Assembly (NCBI RefSeq): GCF_039538765.1 | Contig: NZ_BAABCJ010000001.1 | Location: forward strand, 744,001 to 808,000 | Reading direction: 5' to 3' | Origin: Zhihengliuella alba | GTDB taxonomy: Bacteria; Actinomycetota; Actinomycetes; Actinomycetales; Micrococcaceae | Length of the DNA: 64,000 bases | Shown: positions 50,687-58,866 of the stretch, in pieces | Position numbering within the stretch: position 1 is the stretch's first letter | Layout: every line of letters begins with the position of its first letter | The notes under the pieces: generated by a model | Told to the model about the DNA's origin: nothing | What the model saw: only the letters and a program-made list of their open reading frames with translations | Database searches by the model: none | Program-made: the position numbers and the translations under genes

Positions 50687-51939
50687 GCTCCCCATCCCGT
50701 TCCTGCTGTCCGAATGCTGCTCTGCCGGGCCGCCAGCCCGGCCCGGCTGGCGCGGGCGTACGCCTCGCCGATCGCCGCGACCAGGGCGTCGACGTCCGCG
50801 CGCGTCGTCGTGCGCCCGAGCGTGAACCGCTGCGCCCCCCGCGCCCTCTCCTCGCTCATCCCCATGGCGAGCAGGACGTGGCTCGGCCGGGGCACCCCGG
50901 CGGTGCAGGCCGAGCCCGTCGACGACTGCACGCCGAGCATGTCCAGCACGAACAGCAGCGAGTCGCCCTCGCAACCCGGGAACGTGAAGTGCGCGTTGCC
51001 CGGCAGCCGCTCCCCCGTGTTCCCGGGGTCGGCGGGTCCGCTCAGCCGCGCCTCGGGGACGGCGTCCGCCACCCCGTCGATCAGCCGGTCCCGCAGACCG
51101 GCGAGGCGCTCGGCCTCGACCGGGAGGTGCCCGACGGCCTCGCGCGCTGCCGCCGCGAATCCGGCCGCGGCCGCCGCGTTGAGGGTTCCGGAGCGCAGGG
51201 CGCGCTCGTGGCCCCCGCCGTGCTGGACGGCGGTGAGGCGCACGTCCCGGCGGACCACGAGGGCCCCGATGCCGACCGGTCCGCCGATCTTGTGCGCACT
51301 GACGGCCATCGTGGCCAGGCCCGACCGGGCGAAGTCGAGGGGCAGGGCCCCGAACGCCTGGACGGCGTCGGAGTGGACGGGGATGCCGTGCGGCTCGGCG
51401 AGCGCGACGACGTCCCGGACGGCCTGGACCGTGCCGACCTCGTTGTTGGCCCACATGGCGGTCACGACGGCGATCCGCTCGGGCGCGTCCGCGACCTCCT
51501 GGCGGAGGCGGTCCAGGTCGATCCGGCCGAGACCGTCGACGGGGAGCCAGCGGACGTCGGCTCCCTCGTGCTGCTCCAGCCACTCGACGGTGTCCAGCAC
51601 GGCGTGGTGCTCGATGGCTGGGCAGAGGATGCGGTTGCGGGCCGGATCCTCGTCCCGACGGGCCCAGTAGAGGCCCTTCAGCGCCAGATTGTCGGCCTCG
51701 GTGCCCCCGGAGGTGAAGACGATCTCCGTGGGATGGCAGCCGGCCGCGGCGGCCAGCTCCTCGCGGGCGTCCTCGACCACACGGTGGGCCCGCCGTCCTG
51801 CGCCGTGCAGGGAGGAGGGGTTGCCGGTGCGCGCGAGCTCCCCGGTCATGGCCTCCAGTGCCGCCGGCGCCATGGGCGTCGTCGCGGCGTGGTCGAGGTA
51901 GACCGGTCCCGGCGGTGCGGCTGCGGGGATGGAATCCAC
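50683..51939 (-). CDS. iscS: Cysteine desulfurase (IscS/NifS-like)
   Basis: A PLP enzyme that extracts sulfur from cysteine for Fe-S clusters and tRNA thiolation. The 418-residue protein contains VYLDHAATTP at its start, the PLP lysine K217 in SAHKIGGP and the active-site cysteine C345 in STGSACTAG. The DAVQAFG and HHAVL segments are also intact. GTG 51939 is used, with TGGAGA 4 nt upstream; a TTG at 51948 is possible. The open frame extends further upstream but is not desulfurase-like. Coupling to mnmA favours a tRNA-thiolation role; no sufB/iscU-type genes are present here. Confidence 0.93.
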   Translation of the reverse strand: MDSIPAAAPPGPVYLDHAATTPMAPAALEAMTGELARTGNPSSLHGAGRRAHRVVEDAREELAAAAGCHPTEIVFTSGGTEADNLALKGLYWARRDEDPARNRILCPAIEHHAVLDTVEWLEQHEGADVRWLPVDGLGRIDLDRLRQEVADAPERIAVVTAMWANNEVGTVQAVRDVVALAEPHGIPVHSDAVQAFGALPLDFARSGLATMAVSAHKIGGPVGIGALVVRRDVRLTAVQHGGGHERALRSGTLNAAAAAGFAAAAREAVGHLPVEAERLAGLRDRLIDGVADAVPEARLSGPADPGNTGERLPGNAHFTFPGCEGDSLLFVLDMLGVQSSTGSACTAGVPRPSHVLLAMGMSEERARGAQRFTLGRTTTRADVDALVAAIGEAYARASRAGLAARQSSIRTAGTGWGA

Positions 51940-52003
51940 GGTCTCCAAGGCGGGTCGGGAGCGGGCGGTGCGCCGAGCCGGGTGGCTCGTGCTCCCCGCA
52001 ATT

Positions 52004-52795
52004 CTACGCCTCCGGGTCCTCGTCCGGCTCCGCCGGGAGCGGGTTGATCTCGTCACCTTCGGCGTCCAGACGGACGTCGCGTCCGACGGGCAACGCCTCG
52101 AGGCCGGGATGCTCCACGACGGCACGGATCAGCTCCGCCGGCCCGGCGAGGAGCGTCGAGTCCTCGTACAGCTCGGTGGAGAGGAACCAGGCGCGGTCCG
52201 CCGGCCAGGCCAGGTCCGGGGCCTGGCGCTCCGCGACGACGTCGTTCCCAGCCCAGAGCGGGTCCGCCAGGTCGGCGGCGCCGCCGCGGAAGACCCAGTA
52301 GGTCTGGTACCCGGAGGGGTCGAGCTCGAGGACGTCCGCCTGCTGCGCGGCGGTCAGCTCGATCCGGGCCCCGTCCTCGGCGGTGACGCCCGCGGCGAAC
52401 GCGTAGCCGTTCCAGAGGCCCAGGCAGATCTGATCCGGGGTCGCGGTGTGAGCGGCCAGCAGCCCGGCGAGCTGCGCCAGGTCCGGCTGGGGCAGCCCGT
52501 GCGCGATGGGGGCGTCCCCCTCCCAGGCGTCCTCGCAGAGCGCGTACCCGGCCTCGTCGATCCCGGCGAGCGCCGCGAACTGGGCCCCTGCGTGGAAGAC
52601 CGTGCCGCGGGCCGCCGCGACGGCGGCCCAGCGCACGGGGCGGCCGTCGAAGTCCCGCGCCGGGTGGAAGATCCGGGCGACGGCCGGGTACCCGGAGGGC
52701 ACCTGGGTGGCAACGGTGGGGATCGCGGAGCGGTGGGCGGCACGGGCCTCGGCGACCCAGCGGCCGGCGGCGGAGCCGGCGAAAGTGATCGGCAT
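52004..52795 (-). CDS. Conserved hypothetical protein
   Basis: A 263-residue soluble protein, not recognised. It has no signal peptide or membrane helix. It is Ala/Asp/Pro-rich, with regularly spaced motifs such as GLWNGYAFAAG, YQTYWVFRGG and DRAWFLSTELYEDSTLLAG. It resembles conserved actinobacterial proteins of unknown function found next to iscS-mnmA. The start is set at ATG 52795, because the minus-strand TACGCT (52803-52808) ends 7 nt upstream (leaderless). A GTG two codons earlier is possible. It ends 65 nt before the iscS start, so it may be the first gene of the iscS-mnmA unit. Confidence 0.72.
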   Translation of the reverse strand: MPITFAGSAAGRWVAEARAAHRSAIPTVATQVPSGYPAVARIFHPARDFDGRPVRWAAVAAARGTVFHAGAQFAALAGIDEAGYALCEDAWEGDAPIAHGLPQPDLAQLAGLLAAHTATPDQICLGLWNGYAFAAGVTAEDGARIELTAAQQADVLELDPSGYQTYWVFRGGAADLADPLWAGNDVVAERQAPDLAWPADRAWFLSTELYEDSTLLAGPAELIRAVVEHPGLEALPVGRDVRLDAEGDEINPLPAEPDEDPEA

Positions 52796-52910
52796 GTCCA
52801 CCAGCGTACAAGTCGCCCGGCGGCGGTGCGTCCGGTCTGCGCGCGGGGCGACGGAGGACTAGACCGCGGCCCGGCCTGATAAGAATGGGGTGACGAGAAG
52901 GAGAACCACC

Positions 52911-53870
52911 ATGGGCATGTTCGAACCGCGACTGCTGCACCCGGTGCACGAGTTCGGCCACCGCACGGTGGACTTCTCCCGACGGATCGCCGTCATGGCC
53001 ATTGTGAACCGCACCCCGGACAGCTTCTACGACAGCGGCTCGACGTTCGGCCTGCACGAGGCCGTGGGCGCCGCCCTGCGCGCCGTCGGTGCCGGTGCCG
53101 ACTGGGTCGACATCGGCGGTGTGCCGTTCGCCCCCGGGCCGGCGCTGCCCGCAGCGGCCGAGGCCGAGCGCGTCGTCCCCGTGATCGAAGCCGTCCGTGC
53201 CGAATCCGACGTCGTCATCTCGGCGGACACCTTCCTGCCGGCGGTGGCGGAGGCGGCCATCGAGGCCGGGGCGGACGTCATCAACGACACGACCGGCCTG
53301 GCCGACCCGGATCTGGCCCGCGTCGTGGCCGACGGCGGCGTGCACGTGGTCCTGACGCACTCGCTGGCCCGGCCCCGCACCGTGTACCCGCGCCCGCGCT
53401 ACGGCGACGTCGTCGCGGAGGTCGTCGACTTCCTCCGCCGGCGGGTCGACACGGCCCTCGCGGCCGGTGTGGCGCCCGAGAAGATCATCGTGGATCCCGG
53501 GCACGACCTGAACAAGAACACCCTGCACACCCTCGAGGTCACGCGCCGCTTCGACGAGGTCGCCGGTCTCGGCTACCCCGCGCTGGCGGCCGTGTCCAAC
53601 AAGGACTTCATCGGCGAGGCCCTCGACGTGTCGAAGCGGGAGCGCACGGCCGGCTCCCTGGCCGCGGCGGCCATGTGCGCCATGAACGGTGCACGCATCG
53701 TCCGCATGCACGGCGTCGAGGAGTCCGTGCAGGCCATGAGGCTGATCGAGGCGGCCATGGGGTGGCGGGAACCGGCGTACCTGAGGCACAACATGGGCGA
53801 GGTCAACGAGCCCGCGGCGGATCCCCCGTCCCCCGTCCGTGCACCGCGGGTCCGGGAGGCGAGGCGCTGA
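52911..53870 (+). CDS. folP2: Dihydropteroate synthase homologue, FolP2 type
   Basis: A TIM-barrel protein of the DHPS family, most like mycobacterial FolP2 (Rv1207), which lacks DHPS activity in M. leprae. The 319-residue protein has AIVNRTPDSFYDSGSTF (about 30-46) in place of the canonical NVTPDSFSDGG, and WVDIGGVPFAPG (65-76) where true DHPS has the DIGGESTRPG sulfonamide-site motif, so key pterin/pABA residues differ. The C-terminus is basic. ATG 52911 is chosen with AGGAG 7 nt upstream. The stop overlaps the next start (TGATG). Substrate uncertain. Confidence 0.86.
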   Translation: MGMFEPRLLHPVHEFGHRTVDFSRRIAVMAIVNRTPDSFYDSGSTFGLHEAVGAALRAVGAGADWVDIGGVPFAPGPALPAAAEAERVVPVIEAVRAESDVVISADTFLPAVAEAAIEAGADVINDTTGLADPDLARVVADGGVHVVLTHSLARPRTVYPRPRYGDVVAEVVDFLRRRVDTALAAGVAPEKIIVDPGHDLNKNTLHTLEVTRRFDEVAGLGYPALAAVSNKDFIGEALDVSKRERTAGSLAAAAMCAMNGARIVRMHGVEESVQAMRLIEAAMGWREPAYLRHNMGEVNEPAADPPSPVRAPRVREARR

Positions 53871-54613
53871 TGCTCCCGGCCCACCAGTCCATGACGGACG
53901 CCGAGCTGCTGGAGGCCTATGCGCCACCGCGGACCACGGCACCCTTCGTGCGGTTCAACTTCGTCTCCACGCTCGACGGCGCGGCGACGCACCGGGGCGT
54001 CTCCGGGGCCCTGGGGAATGAGGCGGACCAGCGCATCTTCGCACTGCTGCGCCGGCACGCGGACGTGATCCTCGTCGGGGCCGGCACCGTGCGCGCCGAG
54101 GGCTACGCGGGGGCGCTGGTGGATGTCGCTGCGCAGACGTGGCGCGTGGGGCGCGGCCTGCCGGCCCACCCTGCGGTCGCCGTCGTGAGCGGCTCCCTGG
54201 GCCTCGAGCCGGACAGTCCGTTCGTCGCCGAGTGCCCGGTGCGGCCGATCGTCCTCACCGGTCCGGACGCCCCGGAGGGGCGCCGGAGACGCCTCGAGGA
54301 GGTGGCGGACGTCGTCGTCCTGGAGCGCGGGACGACGGCGGCGCCCATCGTCGAGGAGCTCTCCCGCCGGGGCCACCGGGTGATCCACGGCGAGGGCGGC
54401 CCGCACCTGCTGGGGACGTTCGTCGCCGGGGACGCCGTGGACAGCCTCTGCCTCACGGTGAGCCCCCTGCTCGCGGGCGGGACGGCCGGCCGGATCGCGG
54501 CCGGCGACGACGAGCCGGACCTGCGCCGCCTGGCACTGCACCACGTGCTCACCGAGGACGACGCGCTCTTCCTCGAGTACCGGCGACGGGATCCGGAGGC
54601 GTCCGCTCCGTAG
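53870..54613 (+). CDS. RibD-like pyrimidine/dihydrofolate reductase family protein
   Basis: A 247-residue RibD C-terminal-domain (HTP reductase) protein of the dihydrofolate-reductase fold. Motifs are FNFVSTLDGAATHRG (about 29-43), ILVGAGTVRAEGY (about 67-79) and HGEGGPHLLG near the C-terminus. It lacks the RibD deaminase domain. Mycobacterial relatives (Rv2671) can substitute for dihydrofolate reductase, so its coupling to a folP homologue is notable. It starts at ATG 53870, sharing a base with the folP2 stop. NADPH use is inferred. Confidence 0.82.
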   Translation: MLPAHQSMTDAELLEAYAPPRTTAPFVRFNFVSTLDGAATHRGVSGALGNEADQRIFALLRRHADVILVGAGTVRAEGYAGALVDVAAQTWRVGRGLPAHPAVAVVSGSLGLEPDSPFVAECPVRPIVLTGPDAPEGRRRRLEEVADVVVLERGTTAAPIVEELSRRGHRVIHGEGGPHLLGTFVAGDAVDSLCLTVSPLLAGGTAGRIAAGDDEPDLRRLALHHVLTEDDALFLEYRRRDPEASAP

Positions 54614-54689
54614 GGCCGTGCGGCCCCGCCCCGTGGCGGCTTCGTTAGGATGGTGGCCGAGGCTGACCGGAAACGACGAGAGGCGGAGC

Positions 54690-55622
54690 GTGCCCCAGCA
54701 GCGGACGCACTACGAGATCCTCGGCGTGCCCCGGGACGCCAGCGCCACGGACATCAAGGCGGCCTACCGGCGCGCGGCGCGCCAGACCCATCCCGACCAC
54801 GGTGGGGACCCGTCCGAGTTCCGTCTGGTCTCGCTCGCCTACGAGACGCTCTCCGACGAGCGGGCGCGCGCCGTCTACGACCGCAGCTACGGCGGCGCCT
54901 CGGCCTACACCCGGGCCGCCGACGACGAGGCCGCGTCGTACCGCGCCTCGGCCTCCGCGGCGCCGACGGGGCCCGCGCGCCGGAGCACCGCGACGGAGCC
55001 GACCCGCTACGTCCCCCCGTTCCGGGACGACGTCGTACCCGTCCTGAGCCGGGAGCTCGCCGAGCAGCGGGTGCACGGTGTCCCCCGCAAGCGCGGCCTC
55101 TTCACGGGTCAGGCGCGGCTCCAGCGCGAGGCGAGGACCGTGTCGCTGCTCTCGAACCAGGTGCTCTCCGTCCTGCCGTCGGCACGGCTGGTCAACGGCC
55201 TCCACTCCCCCGCCGACCGGGGGTTCATCGATCACGCCGTCCTCGCCGGCTACCGGCTCGCCCTCGTGGACTCCATGCTGCTCCCCCGCGGCGTCTACCG
55301 CTGGGACGGCCAGACGCTCCTGCAGAACGGCCGGCCCATCTCGCCGCCCCGGCTGGCCCCGGCCGTCCGGCGGATGCAGGACCTGCTGCTGCCGGAGGTC
55401 AACGTGACGGGGTGGACCGTGATCCATGCCCCGGACGGCAACCTGCACGAGCCGGTGATCGACTACGCGCGCGGCGCCGAGCCCTCCTCCGCTGCCGCGC
55501 CGATGCATGTGGTCAATGCCGCGAACCTGGTGCGCGAGCTGAAGCTCTTCCTGGCGACCGGGCCCGAGCCGAACGTCGTGGACGTCCCGCTGCTCGCGAG
55601 GATGATCGGCGGCATGTACTGA
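54690..55622 (+). CDS. J-domain protein with uncharacterised C-terminal domain
   Basis: A 310-residue protein with an N-terminal J domain (about 6-70). The HPD motif (34-36) needed to stimulate DnaK ATPase is intact, and the KAAYRRAARQTHPDHGGD helix II/III region is normal. There is no G/F or zinc region. A basic/disordered linker (about 75-120) leads to a conserved domain (about 145-310) of unknown function with VNGLHSPADRGFIDHAVLAGYRLALVDS, YRWDGQTLLQNGRPI and VTGWTVIH. This pattern (an acidic D-H pair, then a beta-hairpin with a GQ/N-x-G turn) resembles a degenerate NERD fold, by inspection only. GTG 54690 is the start (GGCGGAG before it). Confidence 0.82.
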   Translation: MPQQRTHYEILGVPRDASATDIKAAYRRAARQTHPDHGGDPSEFRLVSLAYETLSDERARAVYDRSYGGASAYTRAADDEAASYRASASAAPTGPARRSTATEPTRYVPPFRDDVVPVLSRELAEQRVHGVPRKRGLFTGQARLQREARTVSLLSNQVLSVLPSARLVNGLHSPADRGFIDHAVLAGYRLALVDSMLLPRGVYRWDGQTLLQNGRPISPPRLAPAVRRMQDLLLPEVNVTGWTVIHAPDGNLHEPVIDYARGAEPSSAAAPMHVVNAANLVRELKLFLATGPEPNVVDVPLLARMIGGMY

Positions 55623-55702
55623 CCCCGGCCGCCCGGCCCGCCTCGTCGAGCGGGACCGCCACCGGCCGCGTCGTCGCGCCGGTCCCCGGGCCGGCCCGGG
55701 GC

Positions 55703-55708
55703 TAGGAT
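55703..55708 (+). promoter_or_regulatory. -10 element of a leaderless tRNA methyltransferase mRNA
   Basis: TAGGAT (55703-55708) lies 6 nt before the GTG start of the next gene and there is no ribosome binding site between them. This matches the typical actinobacterial leaderless layout; dnaE (GTG 566, TAGACT 6 nt away) shows the same spacing. Confidence 0.55.
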
Positions 55709-55714
55709 GTCCCG

Positions 55715-56188
55715 GTGTTCAAAATCCTGTTCTACACGCCCGAGATCCCGGGCAACACCGGGAACGCCATCCGCCTCGCCGCCGTCACGGGTGCCGAGCT
55801 CCACCTGGTGGAGCCGCTGGGCTTCGACTTCGAGGACGCCAAGCTCCGCCGGGCCGGCCTGGACTACCACGACCTGGCACGCGTGACCGTGCACCCGTCC
55901 CTCGAGGCGGCGTACGAGGCCCTGCTGCCGGCGCGCGTGTTCGCCTTCACCGCCGAGGGCCGGACCGTCTACTCCGACCTCGAGTACGCCCCGGGCGACG
56001 TGCTGATGTTCGGCCCGGAGTCCGTCGGCCTGCCCGAGGACGTCAAGCGGGACTCGCGCATCTCCGACCTCGTGAAGCTGCCGATGCTCCCCTCGCGACG
56101 CTCCATGAACCTGGCCAACACTGCCTCGGTCGCGGTCTTCGAGGCGTGGCGGCAGCAGGGCTTCGCCGGGGCCGGCCCGCGCGCGTGA
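55715..56188 (+). CDS. trmL: SpoU/TrmL-type tRNA (2'-O-)methyltransferase
   Basis: A SPOUT-fold methyltransferase of the TrmL (YibK) subgroup, which 2'-O-methylates the wobble nucleotide 34 of tRNA Leu. The 157-residue length is typical. It begins FKILFYTPEIPGNTGNAIRLAAVTGAELHLVEPLGFDFEDAKLRRAGLDY-type sequence (pieces: PEIPGNTGNAIRLAA; EPLGFDFEDAKLRRAGLDY). It carries motif 2 LMFGPESVGLPED and motif 3 KLPMLPSRRSMNLANTASV, which build the SAM-binding trefoil knot. It starts GTG 55715 (leaderless). The precise tRNA target is inference. Confidence 0.92.
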   Translation: MFKILFYTPEIPGNTGNAIRLAAVTGAELHLVEPLGFDFEDAKLRRAGLDYHDLARVTVHPSLEAAYEALLPARVFAFTAEGRTVYSDLEYAPGDVLMFGPESVGLPEDVKRDSRISDLVKLPMLPSRRSMNLANTASVAVFEAWRQQGFAGAGPRA

Positions 56189-56377
56189 GCCTGCCCACCC
56201 GGTCGGAGTCGACGCCCGGGTCCTCGGCGCCGTTCCCCGCCCCGCCCGCGGCATCGGGCCGACCGGCCACGCCGCACCCCGTCCGCTCCTACGGTTCGCA
56301 CAACTGCCCGGGGTAGCGTGTAATGTAACGGGTCGATAACGAGTCGGCCCCGATGCGGATCGGGTGGAACGGAACGG

Positions 56378-57058
56378 ATGGAGATCATGGGCGAACGCTC
56401 CGAGGCACGGCGGATGGAGGGCCGCAGGTCCGCAGGACAGGACCGGCTGGCTCGGGACACCCCGGCGCCCGACACTCGAGCCCACGCTCCCGAGCGGCAG
56501 GCCGCGGACGTCGACGACGCCTTCGGGGACCCGTCGGCCTCCCCTTCGGACCATGATCTGGGTCTCTCCCTCGTCGACGAGGTCGCCACATCGCGCTCGC
56601 CCCGCCGCGACGGCCGGGCGACGAAGCGGACGCTGCTGGTCGTCGCCGTCGCAGTGGTGATCGCGGGCGTGATCGCCGCCTTCCTGACGCTCTCCCCGCG
56701 CGACATCGTCGCCGATGTACGCGGCGCCTCGGACGCGCGGCCTCCCGTGAGCGTCGAGCACGACGGCGGCGGCTCGGCCAGCGTCGTCGTCTCCCCCGAC
56801 GAGAACGCCGGTTTCGTCGAGATCGCCGACCTGCCCGCCCCGGAGGGCGGCATGGCCTACCAGGCCTGGGTCGTCGAGGGCCAGACCGGGACGCACAGCC
56901 CGCTGGACCAGTTCGAGCCCGGATCAGGCAGCGGCGCCGTCGGCTTCACGGGCCTGAAGGACGTCGCCACGGTCAACATCACGTTGGAGCAGGTCGGCGG
57001 GGCGGAGCAGCCGACCAGCGAGCCGCTGGTCTCCATCGAGGTGCCGCCGGTCGAGTAG
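56378..57058 (+). CDS. Membrane protein with anti-sigma-K factor (RskA) C-terminal domain
   Basis: A 226-residue single-pass membrane protein. Residues 1-80 are charged and disordered, one transmembrane helix lies at about 84-104, and an extracytoplasmic RskA C-terminal domain (about 120-226) has FVEIADLPAPEGGMAYQAWVVEG (piece: GGMAYQAWVVEG), LDQFEPGSGSGAVGF and VNITLEQVGGAEQPTSEPLV. The zinc-binding anti-sigma (ZAS) region with HxxxCxxC that would hold a sigma factor is absent, and no sigma gene is adjacent. The start ATG 56378 or 56387 is undecided. The upstream gap (56189-56377) holds a TAATGT-like -10. It may sense envelope state, but the role is not known. Confidence 0.75.
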   Translation: MEIMGERSEARRMEGRRSAGQDRLARDTPAPDTRAHAPERQAADVDDAFGDPSASPSDHDLGLSLVDEVATSRSPRRDGRATKRTLLVVAVAVVIAGVIAAFLTLSPRDIVADVRGASDARPPVSVEHDGGGSASVVVSPDENAGFVEIADLPAPEGGMAYQAWVVEGQTGTHSPLDQFEPGSGSGAVGFTGLKDVATVNITLEQVGGAEQPTSEPLVSIEVPPVE

Positions 57059-57100
57059 CCACTCGCCGCCACGGGGCGGACACCACCCCCTCGGACACGC

Positions 57101-57150
57101 CGATCGCCGGCTTCCGGGTCCGCCACGGCGGGCTCAGAAGCCGGCGATCG
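57101..57150. terminator. Terminator overlapping the 3' end of the PIG-L gene
   Basis: A perfect 13-bp inverted repeat pairs 57101-57113 with 57138-57150. The right arm lies inside the last codons of the PIG-L gene, so the stop codon of that gene falls in the loop. It separates the two convergent genes. Confidence 0.65.
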
Positions 57151-57898
57151 TGTCCTCCGCGTTGACGGCGACCACATGGAACGCCTCCGCGAAGCGTCCC
57201 TCCGGGAGGCCTCCGTCGGCCGCCTTCTCCGCGAGCTGCCGCCGCACGTAGTCCTCCATCCGCCCGAGATCGGGGTGCTGGCTCAGGTGCTGCCGCAGGG
57301 CCTCCAGCTTGGTGTCCACGTGGGCGGTGATGTCCACCCGGTGGTTCTCCCGCTCCGCCGGCCCGGCGTAGAGCCACAGCCAGCGCAGCTTGAACGCCTC
57401 GAGGCCCCGGGCCTGCAGGTCCGGGTACGCGAACGGGTTCTCCACGGCCGGGTAGACCGCCCGCGTCACCGCCTCGCCGCAGGCGAGATGGTCCGGATGG
57501 GACCGCTGCAGCCGGGTCCAGTCCCGCTCCGGGTGCATGGCGAGCACCACATCGGGCCGCAGCCGGCGGATGAGGGCGACCACCTGCTCCATGACCGTGT
57601 GGTCCGGCTGCAGGAACCCGTCCCGGTGCCCGAGGAAGTGGACGCGCTCGACGCCGACGCGCCGGGCGGCGTCGAGCTGCTCCTCGCGGCGCAGCTCGAC
57701 GATCCGGTCGCGCTGGGCGGGGTCGAAGCCGCCGGCGTCGCCGTCGGTCATCAGGCAGTACTGCACGTCCACTCCGGCGGCCGTCCAGGACGCCACGGTC
57801 CCGGCCGCCCCGAAGTCGAGGTCGTCGGGATGCGCCGCGAAGGCGAGCACGCGTTCGACCCGCTCGCGCTCCGGGTCGAACACCGCCCCCGCGCTCAC
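57134..57898 (-). CDS. PIG-L family deacetylase
   Basis: A 254-residue zinc-dependent deacetylase of the PIG-L/LmbE family, which deacetylates GlcNAc-type sugars (mycothiol MshB/Mca, bacillithiol BshB, or others). Zinc ligands are in the AAHPDDLDFG motif (H23, D26 region) and RSHPDHLA (H134 and H137). The TDGDAGG and GHRDGF segments are also typical. The protein is soluble. GTG 57898 overlaps the etfA stop by 4 nt (GTGA), so it is coupled to the flavoprotein genes. The actual substrate is unresolved. Confidence 0.88.
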   Translation of the reverse strand: MSAGAVFDPERERVERVLAFAAHPDDLDFGAAGTVASWTAAGVDVQYCLMTDGDAGGFDPAQRDRIVELRREEQLDAARRVGVERVHFLGHRDGFLQPDHTVMEQVVALIRRLRPDVVLAMHPERDWTRLQRSHPDHLACGEAVTRAVYPAVENPFAYPDLQARGLEAFKLRWLWLYAGPAERENHRVDITAHVDTKLEALRQHLSQHPDLGRMEDYVRRQLAEKAADGGLPEGRFAEAFHVVAVNAEDTIAGF

Positions 57899-58848
57899 GC
57901 CCGGCGCCGCTGGATCTCCGCAGCCGCCTGCGGCAGGACGTCGCCCAGGTCGCCGACGATGCCGAAGTCGGCGATCTCGAAGATCGGCGCGTCGGGGTCG
58001 GAGTTGATGGCCACGATGGTCTGGGCGGTCTGCATGCCGGCCTTGTGCTGGACCGCCCCGGAGATGCCCGCGGCGATGTACAGCTGGGGGGAGACGGTCT
58101 TGCCCGTCTGCCCGACCTGGTAGCCGTGCTCGATCCAGCCGGCGTCGGTGGCGGCGCGCGAGGCCGCCACGGCGGCGCCGAGGACGTCGGCGAGCTGCTC
58201 GACGGCGGCGAAGTCCCCCTCGACGCCCCGGCCGCCAGCCACGACGACCCGGGCGTCCTCGAGCGCGGGCCGGCCCGAGGCGGGCTTCTCCTCGGTCGAC
58301 TCGATGCGCGCCGCCGGCCCGGCCTGCGGGACGGGGACGGTGCGCTGCGTGGCATGGCCCGCGCCCTTGGCCGCCGGCTCGACGCTGTTGGCCTTGACGG
58401 TCGCGACCGCGATCCCGGTGGTCGCCCGCGACTCGGACGTGTACGCGCCGGCGAGGACCGACTTGGTGAAGGTCTTGCCGGGCCCGACGGCCACCACATC
58501 GGTGACGACGCCTGCGCTCAGCCGGATCCCCGCGCGGGCGGCGATCTCGCGCCCCTCACCCGTGTTGGGCAGCAGGACCAGATCGGCGCCGGCATCCTGC
58601 GCGGCGGCGACGACGAAGGCCGCCTGCGGTGCCACGAGCAGTTCCTCGAGCGGCGCATCGGGCACGACGACGGCGGTCGCCCCGTACGCTCCGAGCGCGG
58701 TCACGGCCGGCTCGGGCAGTTCGGCCGGGACCGCGACGACGACCTCGCCGTGCGATGCGGCGATGGCCAGCAGCTCGCGGTCGGCCTTGCCCGGCTCGGC
58801 GCCCTGTGCCAGCGAGGGCGAATCCAGATAGACGAGTGTGGTGCTCAT
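57895..58848 (-). CDS. etfA: Electron transfer flavoprotein alpha subunit
   Basis: FAD-binding subunit of ETF, which carries electrons from acyl-CoA or other dehydrogenases to ETF-QO or the respiratory chain. The 317-residue protein has an N-terminal adenosine-type Rossmann domain. The C-terminal FAD domain has ARVVVAGGRGVEGDF, GWIEHGYQVGQTGKTVSPQLYIAAGISGAVQH-type sequence (pieces: HGYQVGQTGKTVSPQLY, IAAGISGAVQH) and INSDPDAPIFEIADFGIVGD. It lies 18 nt after etfB. Function is firm from the C-terminal signature. Confidence 0.95.
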   Translation of the reverse strand: MSTTLVYLDSPSLAQGAEPGKADRELLAIAASHGEVVVAVPAELPEPAVTALGAYGATAVVVPDAPLEELLVAPQAAFVVAAAQDAGADLVLLPNTGEGREIAARAGIRLSAGVVTDVVAVGPGKTFTKSVLAGAYTSESRATTGIAVATVKANSVEPAAKGAGHATQRTVPVPQAGPAARIESTEEKPASGRPALEDARVVVAGGRGVEGDFAAVEQLADVLGAAVAASRAATDAGWIEHGYQVGQTGKTVSPQLYIAAGISGAVQHKAGMQTAQTIVAINSDPDAPIFEIADFGIVGDLGDVLPQAAAEIQRRRA

Positions 58849-58866
58849 GTTGTCTCCCTCGGTGTC

